From assembly GCF_001807485.1 (NCBI RefSeq), contig NZ_KV789187.1, positions 1-44,556 of the forward strand: 44,556 bases of DNA. The letters are read 5' to 3'. The notes beneath the pieces are model-generated. The model searched no databases and was not told where the DNA came from. It worked only from the letters and a program-made list of their open reading frames with translations. This document shows positions 23,101 to 32,969 of the stretch, piece after piece. A program made the translations under genes and the position numbers. The stretch's first letter is position 1, and every line of letters starts with the position of its first letter. Origin of the DNA: Corynebacterium sp. HMSC08A12 (lineage in GTDB: Bacteria > Actinomycetota > Actinomycetes > Mycobacteriales > Mycobacteriaceae).

Positions 23101-24618
23101 TTAATTCTTCGCCTGCTGCTTCAGCATCGTTTCTACCAACGCCGCGTTCGGGTTGTCGCTCGGCATGCCCAGCGGGAACACACCGTCGAAGCACGCCGCG
23201 CACAGCTCGTCGCTGCTTTGTTGTGACGCCTCAATCATCGCCTCGGTCGAAACGAATGCCAGGGAGTCCGCGTCGATCTCCCGGCGAATTCCCTCCACCG
23301 GGTCCGAAGGATCCACATTATTCGCAATCAGCTCGGTGGGCGAGGCGAAGTCGATGCCGTAGAAACACGGCCACTTTACGGGTGGCGAGGCTATGCGGAC
23401 GTGCACTTCCTTCGCCCCGGCCTCGCGCAGCATCTTAATCAGCGCGCGCTGGGTGTTTCCGCGGACAATGGAATCGTCCACCACGACCAGGCGCTTGCCC
23501 TCGATGACCTCCCGCAGGGGATTCAGCTTCAGGCGAATACCAAGTTGGCGGATGGTCTGCGAGGGTTGGATGAAGGTGCGCCCCACGTAGGCGTTCTTCA
23601 TCAACCCCTGGCCAAAGGGAATATGGGAGGCCTGGGCGTACCCCACCGCCGCGGGCGTGCCGGACTCCGGCACGGGAATCACCAGGTCGCCCTCCGCCGG
23701 AGCCTCCTCTGCCAGCTTGCGGCCGATCTCCAGGCGGGTGCCGTTCACCGACCGGCCACGGATGACGGAATCCGGGCGAGCCAGGTAGACGTACTCGAAC
23801 ACACATCCCTTGTGCTTCGTCTCCGCGAAGCGGCGGGAACGCACGCCGTCGCCGTCGATAGCCACCAGCTCGCCCGGCTCGACGTCGCGGACGAAACGCG
23901 CGCCCACGATGTCCAGCGCCGCGGTTTCGGAAGCAACAACCCAGCCGCCGCTGGCCAGCTGGCCGATGGACAGCGGGCGCACGCCCTGCGGGTCTCGGAC
24001 GGCGTACAGTGCGTCACCATCGGTAAACAGCACACAGAAGGCGCCCTTGACCTTGGGGAACAGCTCCATGGCTGCTTCCTCCACACCGTGCCCCTCGCGG
24101 GTGTCGGCGGCCAACAGGGCGCACATGACCAGCGAATCAGAGGGGTTTTCCTTCGGATCCACCAGACCCAACCGGGCGGCCTCCTGGGTGAGCTCGCGGT
24201 GATTCACCAGATTGCCGTTGTGGCCCAGAGCCACGTCGGTTCCGTCGGGTGCCATGCGGAACATGGGCTGTGCGTTCTCCCAGCTATTACCACCAGCAGT
24301 GGTGTAGCGGTTGTGCCCCATGCCGATGTGGCCCTTGAGGGCCTCGAGCGACTGCTCGTCAAACACCTGACTGACCAAGCCCAGATCCTTGAACACGACG
24401 ATCTGGTCGCCATCCCCCACCGCGATACCCGCGGCCTCCTGGCCTCGGTGCTGCAGCGCGTACAGGCCGTAGTACGTCAGCTTAGAGACGTCCTCCCCCG
24501 GCGCCCATACCCCGAATACGCCACATTCCTCCCGGGGCTCGGTTTCGCCCCGGTCGTCGAACGGGCTCAGCAACGGTTCTGCCTCTGCTTGTTTTCTCTG
24601 GCCTTGAATGTTTGCCAC
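23101..24618 (-). CDS. purF: Amidophosphoribosyltransferase
   Basis: PurF makes phosphoribosylamine from PRPP and glutamine, the first committed step of purine synthesis. The 505-residue precursor has a 31-residue propeptide, and the glutaminase nucleophile is Cys32 in REECGVFGVW after cleavage. The PRPP loop VVVDDSIVRGNTQ is intact. Cysteines in WPCFYGIDF and ELCAACFDG suggest the iron-sulfur type as in Bacillus subtilis. It starts with GTG, 7 nt after TAGAGT on the same strand, so leaderless transcription is likely. Confidence 0.96.
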   Translation of the reverse strand: MANIQGQRKQAEAEPLLSPFDDRGETEPREECGVFGVWAPGEDVSKLTYYGLYALQHRGQEAAGIAVGDGDQIVVFKDLGLVSQVFDEQSLEALKGHIGMGHNRYTTAGGNSWENAQPMFRMAPDGTDVALGHNGNLVNHRELTQEAARLGLVDPKENPSDSLVMCALLAADTREGHGVEEAAMELFPKVKGAFCVLFTDGDALYAVRDPQGVRPLSIGQLASGGWVVASETAALDIVGARFVRDVEPGELVAIDGDGVRSRRFAETKHKGCVFEYVYLARPDSVIRGRSVNGTRLEIGRKLAEEAPAEGDLVIPVPESGTPAAVGYAQASHIPFGQGLMKNAYVGRTFIQPSQTIRQLGIRLKLNPLREVIEGKRLVVVDDSIVRGNTQRALIKMLREAGAKEVHVRIASPPVKWPCFYGIDFASPTELIANNVDPSDPVEGIRREIDADSLAFVSTEAMIEASQQSSDELCAACFDGVFPLGMPSDNPNAALVETMLKQQAKN

Positions 24619-24625
24619 TATGCCG

Positions 24626-24631
24626 ACTCTA
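24626..24631 (-). promoter_or_regulatory. purF -10, leaderless geometry
   Basis: The minus strand reads TAGAGT, with a 7-nt gap to the GTG at 24618. No ribosome-binding site is seen in the gap. Confidence 0.45.
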
Positions 24632-24683
24632 CTAGCCCATCCGCACTAACCCAAAGGGATGCCCTTTCGCCGGCTGAGTGACC

Positions 24684-25064
24684 TCACATTCTCAACAGTG
24701 GAAGGTGCTCGGCGATGGCGGAGGCGCGGGTGCCGGAGGTGTCGGCGTCCGAACCAGAAAGATCCTCAACCCCCACAACCAGGCGCAGCCACGTAATCGG
24801 CGAGCACTGAACAACGTTGGGCGGAGTGCCACGGCGATGCTCCAGTCCCGAGATGCACTGGATGGCGGCGAAGGGAGGAATGCGCACCTCGACGGAATGG
24901 CCGGGGGCCAGCTCCTCCAGGACAGCCGCGGACAGGCGAACCGCCGCAGCTACGTCGGCACGTGGCGGACGAGGCTGCTCCGCGGGGTTGTTCACCCAGG
25001 GCAACACCGCTTCAACGGCACTGCGAGCAGCGGCGGATAGTTCCGGGCCATGCAAATGCTTCAT
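24684..25064 (-). CDS. Sterol-carrier-protein-like (SCP-3 type) small protein
   Basis: The 126-residue protein matches the actinobacterial bacterial SCP orthologue family. PRADVAAAVRLSAAVLEELAPG forms a helix, VEVRIPPFAAIQCI a strand, and HRRGTPPNVVQCSPITWLRLVVG the conserved core. No enzyme motif is present. Members often stand next to purF, as here, but the link is unexplained. The predicted -10 TACAAT (25073-25078) ends 8 nt before the ATG. A thioesterase gene is divergent. Confidence 0.75.
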   Translation of the reverse strand: MKHLHGPELSAAARSAVEAVLPWVNNPAEQPRPPRADVAAAVRLSAAVLEELAPGHSVEVRIPPFAAIQCISGLEHRRGTPPNVVQCSPITWLRLVVGVEDLSGSDADTSGTRASAIAEHLPLLRM

Positions 25065-25072
25065 GCCTAGTA

Positions 25073-25078
25073 ATTGTA
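25073..25078 (-). promoter_or_regulatory. SCP-like gene -10, leaderless geometry
   Basis: TACAAT on the minus strand is followed after 8 nt by the ATG at 25064. Confidence 0.6.
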
Positions 25079-25152
25079 GTTCTGAGTTTGTAGCGCTCTA
25101 TCGAACACCGACGTGTGGGGCGCGTTAGTATTGGGGAGTTGAACACAAGAGA

Positions 25153-25194
25153 AGTACAGAAAATTCAGTACAGGGAATTCAGTACAGGGATTTA
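25153..25194 (+). repeat. Three 14-bp tandem repeats in the thioesterase leader
   Basis: Units AGTACAGAAAATTC, AGTACAGGGAATTC and AGTACAGGGATTTA follow without gaps at 25153, 25167 and 25181. The last unit ends 2 bp before the ribosome-binding site. It may be a regulatory array or a slippage-prone leader. Confidence 0.85.
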
Positions 25195-25210
25195 AGGAAG
25201 GCAGCGACCC

Positions 25211-26266
25211 GTGGCGGAAAGCGCAGAAAACACCACCCAAAGCGAGCACAATGCAGCTGATAACACGGCGGAGGCTCCCCACGAGCGCAGCCCGAAAGTG
25301 ACGCTGCGCTTCCTCGCCGCCCCGACGGACGTGCTGATGGCAGGGGCGATGGGCGTACACGGCGGTCGCGTACTGGAATGGATCGATAAGGCCGCCTACG
25401 CCTGCGCCGTCGGCTGGGCTCAGTCTTACTGCGTCACCGCCTACGTGGGACACATCCACTTCACCCGCCCGATCCCCTCGGGCCACATGGTGGAGGTCCG
25501 CAGCCGCATCGCCTACACCGGCCGCAGCTCCATGCACATCGTCAACGAGGTGCTGTCCGCCGACCCGCGCGAGGGCGTGTTCACCCGCGCCTGCGACTGC
25601 CTGGTGATCTTCGTCGCCCTGGACGAAAACGGTAAGTCCAAGCAGATCCCCTCCTACGTACCGACGACCGATGAGGAAAAGCGCGTGGAAGATGCCGCGC
25701 TGTCCCGCATCCAGCTGCGCAAGGCCATCGAAGAGGAGATGCTGCGCCAAACCTACACCGAAAAGTCCACCGCGCCGGAGCTGGTGAACCGCTTCCTGGC
25801 GAAACCGACGGACGTGAATTGGGGCGGCAACGTGCACGGTGGCACCGCCATGGAATGGATCGACGAGGCGGCCACCGCCTGCACGATGCAGTGGACCGGC
25901 GAGCGCACCACCGCGGTGTACGCCGGCGGTATTCGCTTCTACCGCCCGGTGCACATCGGCGACCTCGTGGAGGTGGATGCACGCCTGGTGCGCACCGACG
26001 AGCGTTCGATGACGGTGATGGTGCACCTGCGCGCTGGCGACCCGCGCGAGGGCAAGGGCAACCTGCCGGTGGCCATCCACGCATCCATGACGTACATCGC
26101 TATCGACCTGGACGGTAACCCGCTGCAGGCCCGCAAGTACACGCCGGTGACCAGCGAGGATAAGCGTCTGGAGGAGCACGCCGCCACACTGCGTAACCTG
26201 CGCAAGGAGTTCCTGCCGCGGCCGCTGGTGAGCCCCAGCAACCGCGACTTCCGCTTCGTGGAGTAA
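25211..26266 (+). CDS. Double-hotdog acyl-CoA thioesterase
   Basis: The 351-residue protein has two hotdog domains (about 25-165 and 195-330) of the brown-fat-inducible type. The paired motifs are GVHGGRVLEWIDKAAYACA and NVHGGTAMEWIDEAATACT. Both include the His-Gly-Gly and Asp of the active site. It would hydrolyse acyl-CoA to free acid and CoA, which is relevant to lipid turnover. It starts with GTG at 25211 after GGAAGG. It is divergent from the SCP-like gene and ends in front of a strong terminator shared with purL. Confidence 0.88.
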   Translation: MAESAENTTQSEHNAADNTAEAPHERSPKVTLRFLAAPTDVLMAGAMGVHGGRVLEWIDKAAYACAVGWAQSYCVTAYVGHIHFTRPIPSGHMVEVRSRIAYTGRSSMHIVNEVLSADPREGVFTRACDCLVIFVALDENGKSKQIPSYVPTTDEEKRVEDAALSRIQLRKAIEEEMLRQTYTEKSTAPELVNRFLAKPTDVNWGGNVHGGTAMEWIDEAATACTMQWTGERTTAVYAGGIRFYRPVHIGDLVEVDARLVRTDERSMTVMVHLRAGDPREGKGNLPVAIHASMTYIAIDLDGNPLQARKYTPVTSEDKRLEEHAATLRNLRKEFLPRPLVSPSNRDFRFVE

Positions 26267-26300
26267 CGCCCGGGGAGCTGGGCGCAACTCCCCGCCCCGC

Positions 26301-26320
26301 TGAATACTCCTGAATACTCC
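26301..26320 (+). repeat. 10-bp tandem duplication after the thioesterase
   Basis: TGAATACTCC occurs twice in direct succession (26301-26310, 26311-26320), 15 bp upstream of the shared terminator. Confidence 0.85.
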
Positions 26321-26334
26321 GCACGGCGCATAGC

Positions 26335-26373
26335 AAAAGGGGCTCGCGACCACACCGGTCGCGAGCCCCTTTC
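26335..26373. terminator. Bidirectional terminator between thioesterase and purL
   Basis: AAAGGGGCTCGCGACC (26336-26351) pairs perfectly over 16 bp with GGTCGCGAGCCCCTTT (26357-26372), with a 5-nt loop ACACC. The stem ends in A/T runs, so it works for either convergent gene. Confidence 0.93.
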
Positions 26374-26410
26374 TCAGCTCTAGCTCTTCAGCGCCTTACT
26401 CTTCGGCACC

Positions 26411-28840
26411 TCAGATGACGGAGTTGTTGCCTGCCGCGTGGCTAAACAGCGCGGGAAGCGTGGACGTCCACGCATTCTCCGCCGCCTCCAGGGAGAGGAC
26501 GACGTCGAAGTCCTCATCGTTCTGCTTGGCCGGGTCGAGTTCGACCTCTCCACCGAAGGGCAGCACCGGGAACACGCCGGATCCGAAGCGAACAACAGGC
26601 TGGTCTGCCGCGTCGTTCACGCCGGTCAGGCCGATCCAGCCGCCGGTCAGGCCGGTATCGGCCAACTCGCGCATCAGGTCGCCGTAGTCCTCGCTGCGCA
26701 CTGCCAGCAGCACGCGGGAGGCGGTCTCGGAGAACAGCCCCACCGCCGCCTGCTGAGCCAGCGTGCGGCCCTCCACGGCGGCGGACTCGTGCTGGCTGAG
26801 CATCGGGTTCACGGCTACTCCGCGGCCGGACTGGATTGCCAGCTCCACGACGGCCTGCGACAGGCCGCCCTCGGAGAGGTCGTGGGCCGCGACGATCTTG
26901 TCGCGCTGCGCGGTGATGAAGGCGCCCAGGCGCTGCTCCACGGACAGGTCCACCTGCGGCGGCATGCCGGCCAGCTCGTCGTGGACGACCTGCTGCCAGA
27001 TGGAGCCGCCGAGCTCCTCGCGGGTTTCCGCGCCCACCAGGACCAGGTGGTACTCCTCCTGCTTCTCGCCCTCGGCAGCCGGCTTAGGCAGCTGCTGCGG
27101 AATCCGGCGAGCGCAGTCGTCGATGGTGCCCAGCACCGCGATAACCGGGGTCGGCAGAATGGCGGTGTCGCCGGTCTGGTTGTAGAAGGAGACGGTGCCG
27201 CCGGTGACCGGAATGCCCATCTCCTTACAACCATCGGCCAGGCCGTGCACGGCCTCGCGGAACTGCCACATCACGCCCGGATCCTCCGGGGAACCGAAGT
27301 TCAGGCAGTTGGACACTGCCACCGGGGTGGACCCCGTGACGGAGACGTTGCGGTAGGCCTCCGCCAATGCCAGCTGGGCGCCAGTGCGAGGATCCAGGCG
27401 GGTGTAACGGCCGGAGGCGTCGGTAGAAACGGCGATGCCGCGACCGGTCTCCTCGTCGATGCGCAGCACGCCCGCATCCGCGTCCTTGGCCGCAACAGTG
27501 TTACCGCGCACGTAGCGGTCGTACTGCTCCGTGATGAATTCGCGGGAGCACAGCGCCGGGGAGGCCGCCAGATCCAGGATCTGTTGACGTACCTCCTGGG
27601 AGGTCTCCGGCAGCTCCACGCCGCGAACCTCGTTCAGCTCGTCCTGCTCTGTCGGGCGCTCGTAGGGGCGCTCGTAGACCGGGCCTTCCTCGGCCATGGT
27701 GTGCGCCGAAGCGTCCACCACGATCTCGCCGCAGTGCTCGATGACAAGGTGCTCGCCGTCGGTCACGCAGCCGATGTCGGAGGCCAGCACATCCCACTTG
27801 CGGCAGATTTCCATGAACGCATCCACGTTCTCCGGCTCCACGACGGCGCACATGCGCTCCTGCGACTCGGACGACAGGATCTCCGCGGCGGTCATGCCCT
27901 CGGCGCGCAGGTGCACGTTGTCCAGGTTGATGTGCATACCGCCATCGCCGGCGGAAGCCAGCTCGGCGGTTGCACAGGAAAGCCCGGCGCCGCCGAGGTC
28001 CTGAATACCCACCACCACGTTGGCGCGGTACAGGTCCAGGCAGCACTCGATCAGTACCTTCTCCGCGAAGGGGTCGCCCACCTGCACGGCGGGCAGCTTG
28101 CGCTCCGCGCCTTCCTCGAAGGTGTCCGAGGCCAGCACAGACACGCCACCGATGCCGTCCAGCCCCGTGCGGGAGCCGAAAAGGATCACTCGGTTGCCCT
28201 TGCCAGAGGCGAAGGCCAGCTTGAGGTCTTCGGTCTTCAAAGTGCCCACGCACAGTGCATTTACCAACGGGTTACCCGCGTAGGTGGCGTCAAAAACAGT
28301 CTCGCCGCCAATGTTCGGCAGCCCCAGAGAGTTGCCATAACCGCCCACACCCGCGACCACGCCGGGCAGCACGCGCTGGGTATCCGGCAGGTCGGCCGGG
28401 CCGAAGCGCAGCTGATCCATCACGGCCACCGGGCGCGCGCCCATTGCCATGATGTCGCGGACGATACCGCCCACGCCGGTGGCTGCGCCCTGGTAGGGCT
28501 CCACGTAGGAGGGGTGGTTGTGGGACTCGACCTTGAAGGTCACCGCGTGGCCATCGCCGATGTCGATCACGCCAGCGTTCTCACCGATACCGGCGAGCAT
28601 CTTGGACTTCATCTCTTCGGTCGTGGTCTCGCCGAAGTAACGCAGGTGCGTCTTCGAGGACTTGTACGAGCAGTGCTCGGACCACATGACGGAGTACATG
28701 GCCAGCTCCGCATCGGTCGGGCGGCGGCCCAGCAGTTCCTTGATGCGCGCGTACTCGTCGTCCTTTAGGCCCAGCTCGTGATACGGCTGCTCCAGGTCCG
28801 GGTTGGCCTTAGCATCGGCGACCGTGTCGTTGTGAATCAT
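26411..28840 (-). CDS. purL: Phosphoribosylformylglycinamidine synthase subunit PurL
   Basis: PurL is the ATP-dependent synthetase part of the FGAM synthase complex. At 809 residues it is the short form that needs PurQ and PurS, both encoded just upstream. Motifs include [50 protein letters not shown] and [13 protein letters not shown] 28840 gives the usual start of the family (MIHNDTV). An AAGGAG precedes it by 12 nt, a longer gap than normal. An upstream extension of the frame overlaps purQ. Confidence 0.97.
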   Translation of the reverse strand: MIHNDTVADAKANPDLEQPYHELGLKDDEYARIKELLGRRPTDAELAMYSVMWSEHCSYKSSKTHLRYFGETTTEEMKSKMLAGIGENAGVIDIGDGHAVTFKVESHNHPSYVEPYQGAATGVGGIVRDIMAMGARPVAVMDQLRFGPADLPDTQRVLPGVVAGVGGYGNSLGLPNIGGETVFDATYAGNPLVNALCVGTLKTEDLKLAFASGKGNRVILFGSRTGLDGIGGVSVLASDTFEEGAERKLPAVQVGDPFAEKVLIECCLDLYRANVVVGIQDLGGAGLSCATAELASAGDGGMHINLDNVHLRAEGMTAAEILSSESQERMCAVVEPENVDAFMEICRKWDVLASDIGCVTDGEHLVIEHCGEIVVDASAHTMAEEGPVYERPYERPTEQDELNEVRGVELPETSQEVRQQILDLAASPALCSREFITEQYDRYVRGNTVAAKDADAGVLRIDEETGRGIAVSTDASGRYTRLDPRTGAQLALAEAYRNVSVTGSTPVAVSNCLNFGSPEDPGVMWQFREAVHGLADGCKEMGIPVTGGTVSFYNQTGDTAILPTPVIAVLGTIDDCARRIPQQLPKPAAEGEKQEEYHLVLVGAETREELGGSIWQQVVHDELAGMPPQVDLSVEQRLGAFITAQRDKIVAAHDLSEGGLSQAVVELAIQSGRGVAVNPMLSQHESAAVEGRTLAQQAAVGLFSETASRVLLAVRSEDYGDLMRELADTGLTGGWIGLTGVNDAADQPVVRFGSGVFPVLPFGGEVELDPAKQNDEDFDVVLSLEAAENAWTSTLPALFSHAAGNNSVI

Positions 28841-28871
28841 GAGGATCGGGTGCTCCTTGTAAGAAAAAAGA

Positions 28872-29543
28872 TTAGGAAACGAGCGTGGACAGAACGGACT
28901 GGAACAGCCCCAGGCCATCCAAGGACGGGCCGGTCAGGGTTTCCACGGCGTGTTCCGGGTGCGGCATAAGGCCAACCACGCGACCGTTTTCGCTGCACAC
29001 TCCGGCGATCGAGTTGCGGGAGCCGTTGTGGTTCTCGACGTAGCGGAACACCACGCGGCCTTCGCCCTCTAGGCGCTCCAGCGTTTCCTCGCTGGCCTGG
29101 AAGCGCCCCTCACCGTGCTTCGAGGGCACCAGGATCTTGGTGCCCTCGGCGAACTGGTTGGTCCATGCCGTGGAGGTGTTTTCCACGTCCAGGTAGATGT
29201 CGCGGCACACGAAGTGGAGCCCCTCGTTACGGGTGAGGGCTCCGGGCAGCAGGCCGGCTTCCTGCAGAATCTGGAAGCCGTTGCAGATCCCCAGCACCGG
29301 GGTACCGCGCTCCGCGGCAGCCACCACGGACTTCATTGCCGGGGCGATGGCGGCGATAGCACCGGCGCGCAGGTAGTCGCCGTAGGAAAAGCCACCGGGG
29401 ACGACCACAGCGTCGACGTTCTTCAGGTCCTCGTCTGCGTGCCACAGCTCCACCGGCTCCGCACCCGCCAGGCGCACAGCGCGTACGGCATCGACATCGT
29501 CGAGGGTGCCGGGGAAGGTGATCACTCCAATGCGGCTGGTCAC
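28872..29543 (-). CDS. purQ: FGAM synthase glutaminase subunit PurQ
   Basis: PurQ releases ammonia from glutamine for PurL. The 223-residue class I glutamine amidotransferase starts with [16 protein letters not shown]. It has the nucleophile in [10 protein letters not shown] and the His/Glu pair in MPHPEHAVE. The GTG start at 29543 directly follows the purS stop codon, so the two are translationally coupled. purL follows after 31 bp. Confidence 0.96.
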   Translation of the reverse strand: MTSRIGVITFPGTLDDVDAVRAVRLAGAEPVELWHADEDLKNVDAVVVPGGFSYGDYLRAGAIAAIAPAMKSVVAAAERGTPVLGICNGFQILQEAGLLPGALTRNEGLHFVCRDIYLDVENTSTAWTNQFAEGTKILVPSKHGEGRFQASEETLERLEGEGRVVFRYVENHNGSRNSIAGVCSENGRVVGLMPHPEHAVETLTGPSLDGLGLFQSVLSTLVS

Positions 29544-29798
29544 TTACTTAGCCTCCACATCTGCGCCTTCGACGACCACGTCGTAGTCCTCGATCACGGT
29601 GTTTGCCAGCAGGTCGGAGGCGATCTTCTCCAGATCCTCGCGCGAGACCCCCTCGCCGACCTCCAGCTCAAAGCGCTTCCCCTGGCGCACATCCTCCACT
29701 CCACTGATGCCGATGCGGCCCAGGGCGCGGACTACGGCCTGACCCTGCGGGTCGAGGATTTCCTTCTTGGGCATAACGTTGACGACAACACGAGCCAT
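29544..29798 (-). CDS. purS: FGAM synthase subunit PurS
   Basis: PurS (84 residues) bridges PurQ and PurL. The sequence MARVVVNVMPKKEILDPQGQ and LEVGEGVSREDLEKIA is typical, and the length is normal. It is the first gene of purS-purQ-purL. GGGAG lies 12 nt upstream of the ATG, and no strong promoter is seen in the 80-bp gap to the DUF2334 gene, so part of transcription may come from upstream. Confidence 0.95.
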   Translation of the reverse strand: MARVVVNVMPKKEILDPQGQAVVRALGRIGISGVEDVRQGKRFELEVGEGVSREDLEKIASDLLANTVIEDYDVVVEGADVEAK

Positions 29799-29878
29799 GG
29801 CTTCTACATTCTCCCAGCTTTGCGGTATTTTCCCGGTTGGTTACCGCCCCATCGTAACACTGGTGGGCGACCGTCCCC

Positions 29879-30613
29879 CTAAGCTACAGATGCCTGCTGG
29901 CGTTCCACGTAATCGCAGTAGTTCGCGGACTCGTAGCCGGCCTCGCGCAGCAACTCGAGAATGCGCAGCATATCGCTTGCCACGTCGTCTTTGGCGGCCT
30001 TCGCCGCGCTGATGGAAAGGCGGATGTCTTTGCCCTTCGCGGCGCTGCGGCGCGCGCTGTTGAGGACGTTGCGACGCCACCATTTCACCGACCCAAACCC
30101 ATCGCCGAACGCGAGCACACGCACCGGATGGCGCTTTTCATTGATGAGATCCCGGATGGTGTACGCATCCGCCGCGACTGCGAAACCTACCTCGCCAGCG
30201 GCCTGCAGCGCGTCCTCCGACGCCAGCCAACGGGTCGGAGCGAAGGCCTTCGGGCTCAACCCGAGAGCATCCAGCTGGCGGGTGGCTGCGGAGAGCCGCA
30301 GGGTGGCCTCGTGGCGGCCGAGCCGGTGGAACTCCCCTTTGCCAGGCGCCCCACCCAGCGGCCCGAGCCCGCCTAACAGCAGCTCGTGGCCGCGGGCAGC
30401 GGAATCGTGGACCAGCTCCAGCGTCGCGTGGTCATCCTTCAGGCGCCAATTTGGCCCCTGCACTGTCAGCACCAAACCAGCGTGTAGTTCCAGCGCCCGC
30501 GCTGCGTCGCGCATCTTCTCCGCCGCAGTTACCGTGCCCTGGCGCAAACCGGTGATGGTCAACAAAACGCGGGGGGCACGCTGGGTACTGGGGGTGGACT
30601 GTGCGGGGCTCAT
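29879..30613 (-). CDS. DUF2334 domain protein (polysaccharide-deacetylase-like)
   Basis: This 244-residue protein resembles the DUF2334 group, a branch of the polysaccharide deacetylase superfamily. Family-like stretches are RVLLTITGLRQGT, GHELLLGGLGPLGG and FHRLGRHEATLRLSAATRQLD, then FAPTRWLASEDAL and LAFGDGFGSVKWWRRNVLNS. Whether the metal-binding Asp-His-His set is complete is not clear from inspection. No signal peptide is present, so it is probably cytosolic. It lies between ptrB and purS on the same strand. Confidence 0.65.
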   Translation of the reverse strand: MSPAQSTPSTQRAPRVLLTITGLRQGTVTAAEKMRDAARALELHAGLVLTVQGPNWRLKDDHATLELVHDSAARGHELLLGGLGPLGGAPGKGEFHRLGRHEATLRLSAATRQLDALGLSPKAFAPTRWLASEDALQAAGEVGFAVAADAYTIRDLINEKRHPVRVLAFGDGFGSVKWWRRNVLNSARRSAAKGKDIRLSISAAKAAKDDVASDMLRILELLREAGYESANYCDYVERQQASVA

Positions 30614-30681
30614 AGATACTTAGCCTGCACAACACAGGTGAACGGGAGGTAACGCCCGCCCTACATCTGGGCGTCGAATTG

Positions 30682-32910
30682 TTAAAGGCTCGTCCCCTCG
30701 TCGGGCTTTTCCGTCACCAGCAGTTCGGTGGCTCCCATCTTTTCCAGCTCCCAGGCGGTCTCGAAGGCCGCCTGGCGCCATTTGGCGTAGCGGCCGGATA
30801 CGCCGCCGTGGCCGGCCTCCATGTCGATGCGCAGCAGCGTGTTCTCGGCGCCCACCTCGCGCAGCTTTGCCACCCACTTCGCGGGTTCCACATACAGCAC
30901 GCGGGTGTCGTTCAGGCTGGTCACCGCCAGGATCGGCGGGTAGGTCAGGTCGGCCGAGACATTCTCATAAGGCGCGTAGCCCGCCATGTAGTCGTAGACC
31001 TGTGGGTCGTGGAAGGGGTCGCCCCACTCGTCCCACTCCGTTACGGTCAGCGGCAGCTCCGGCATGAGCATACTGGTTAGCGGATCTACAAAAGGGACCA
31101 CGGCTTCGATGCCCGCGAAGCGATCGCCCGCCAGGTTGGCCACCGCGCCCATGAGCATGCCGCCGGCGGAGCCGCCCTCGGCCACCATCTGCTCACGGGT
31201 GGTCATGCCCTCGCGCAGCAGGTGGTCAGCGACGGCCACGAAATCCGTGAACGTGTTGCGCTTCTCCAGCCCCTTGCCGTGGTCGTACCACAGTCGACCC
31301 ATCTCGCCGCCACCGCGGACGTGCGCGATGGCGTACACCACGCCGCGATCCAGCATGGACAGGCGGAACAGGGAGAACCCTGGGTCGATGCAGTTTTCAT
31401 AGGACCCATAGCCGTACAGCAGCACCGGGTTTGCCTGACTGATGTCCACGTCCGTGCGGTGAATCAGGGATACCGGGATGCGCGCGCCGTCCTCGGCCGT
31501 CACCCACAGCCGCTGCGAGGTGTACTGCGCGGGGTCGAACTCCCGGCCGTCCGGGTCGGCCAGAACCTGCTGTTCCTTACGCAGGATCTTCTCCCCCGTC
31601 GCCAAGTCGATGTCATAGATCCGCGGCGGGGTGGTGAAGGCTGTGTAGGCCACGCGCAACACGGGGCTCTCCCACTCGCTGTTGCCGACGGCGCCAACCC
31701 CGCAGAGTTCCCCGGGGAATTCGATCTGCTCGAACTCGCCGAAGGCCGGGGCGGAAGAGTGGCCGGTCGAGGCGTCGGCGTCACCAAGCTTCATGATGTA
31801 GCTGGTCTCCAGCGCATTCTCTCGAGCTTCGAGGACAATGTGGTCGCTGAAGACATCCACGCCTTCCAGGCGCGCGTCCTCGCGGTGCGGCACCAGTACT
31901 TGAACGTCGTCCCACGCGGCAATCTGGCCGGTCGGGTGGTAACCCAACTCGCAGTTCGGACCTGTCTTGTTGTGCAACATCAGCCACAGGTCCTGGCCAC
32001 CCACGACCGCGTGATCCACTGCATACTCGACATTGGCTTCGCGCGGGATTACGCAGGTCAGCTCCGCATTCGGATTCTCCAGATCGAGGTACCACACCTC
32101 GCTGGTCACCTTCGAGCCCGTGTGGATCAACAGGTAACGCTCGGAGCGGGTCGTCGCCACTCCCGCCCAAAAACGTTCGTCGTCTTCGCGGTACACCAGC
32201 TCGTCTTTATCGACGCCCTCACCGACTGTGTGGCGCCAGACCTCGTGTGGTCGCCACGCTTCATCCACGCGCTGGTAGTACACGGTATCCCTGCCGACCC
32301 AGGTGGCGCCGTAGAAGACGTCCTCGATCACGTCCTCCAGGTCCTCCCCCGTAGTGAGGTCGCGGATGCGCAGGGTGAAGCGCTCGGAGCCGGTTTCGTC
32401 CACCGAGTAAGCCAGGCGCGTGCCGTCCTGAGTCACACTGGCCGCGCCCAGACTAAAGAACTCCTTGCCCTTGGCTAGGGCGTTGCAGTCCAGGAAGGTC
32501 TCCTCGCCCGGCGCGGGGATGCCCGGTTCGATCGTCGGTGGGGTCCAGTCGTCTTGATCGGCGATGGGAACGCGGCACATGGTGCCGTAGCTCTTGCCTT
32601 CCTCGGTGCGGGAGAAGTACCACCAGCCCTCGGAACGCACGGGCAGGGACATATCGGTCTCCTGCACGCGGGCCTTGACCTCCTCGAACAGACGGTCTTC
32701 CAACGGCTTGAGGTGGGCGGTTTGCTGGGCGGTCCAGGCGTTTTCCGCCTCTAGGTGCTGGCGGACCTCCGCGTTGTCCTTGTCGCGCAACCACTCGTAG
32801 TTGTCGACGAACTCGCGGTCGTGGAAGGTGCGGGTGTGCGGCACCTGCTTGGCAACCGGCGGGGCTGCGATTGGGTTGTTAGCTGTCTGGGGCGCGTCGT
32901 TATTAGGCAT
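30682..32910 (-). CDS. ptrB: Oligopeptidase B (protease II, S9A family)
   Basis: The 742-residue cytosolic serine peptidase cuts short peptides after basic residues. An N-terminal beta-propeller (about 75-430) is followed by an alpha/beta-hydrolase domain. The nucleophile is in EGGSAGGMLMG, the Asp in LNDTRVLYVEPAKWVAKL and the His in EAGHGGVSGR. YGYGSYENCIDPGFS is another S9A mark. ATG 32910 is preferred to 32919 because TAGCAT ends exactly 7 nt upstream of it. purC lies upstream on the same strand. Confidence 0.93.
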   Translation of the reverse strand: MPNNDAPQTANNPIAAPPVAKQVPHTRTFHDREFVDNYEWLRDKDNAEVRQHLEAENAWTAQQTAHLKPLEDRLFEEVKARVQETDMSLPVRSEGWWYFSRTEEGKSYGTMCRVPIADQDDWTPPTIEPGIPAPGEETFLDCNALAKGKEFFSLGAASVTQDGTRLAYSVDETGSERFTLRIRDLTTGEDLEDVIEDVFYGATWVGRDTVYYQRVDEAWRPHEVWRHTVGEGVDKDELVYREDDERFWAGVATTRSERYLLIHTGSKVTSEVWYLDLENPNAELTCVIPREANVEYAVDHAVVGGQDLWLMLHNKTGPNCELGYHPTGQIAAWDDVQVLVPHREDARLEGVDVFSDHIVLEARENALETSYIMKLGDADASTGHSSAPAFGEFEQIEFPGELCGVGAVGNSEWESPVLRVAYTAFTTPPRIYDIDLATGEKILRKEQQVLADPDGREFDPAQYTSQRLWVTAEDGARIPVSLIHRTDVDISQANPVLLYGYGSYENCIDPGFSLFRLSMLDRGVVYAIAHVRGGGEMGRLWYDHGKGLEKRNTFTDFVAVADHLLREGMTTREQMVAEGGSAGGMLMGAVANLAGDRFAGIEAVVPFVDPLTSMLMPELPLTVTEWDEWGDPFHDPQVYDYMAGYAPYENVSADLTYPPILAVTSLNDTRVLYVEPAKWVAKLREVGAENTLLRIDMEAGHGGVSGRYAKWRQAAFETAWELEKMGATELLVTEKPDEGTSL

Positions 32911-32917
32911 ACGCGCC

Positions 32918-32923
32918 ATGCTA
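32918..32923 (-). promoter_or_regulatory. ptrB -10, leaderless geometry
   Basis: The minus strand reads TAGCAT, then 7 nt to ATG 32910. This hexamer overlaps the alternative ATG at 32919, which argues against that start. Confidence 0.5.
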
Positions 32924-32969
32924 CTCAGACAGGACTACTGGGAGCCGAATTGGTTGGGGCTGCAGTCGC

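Noticed and set aside
23401..24681. 426-codon plus-strand open frame
   Set aside because: It is the mirror frame of purF and carries no recognisable motif.
26438..28768. 776-codon plus-strand open frame
   Set aside because: It is fully antisense to purL, and its composition (His, Gly, Leu, Val rich) is that of a codon-bias shadow.
31222..32478. 418-codon plus-strand open frame
   Set aside because: It lies opposite ptrB, whose catalytic motifs are all intact.
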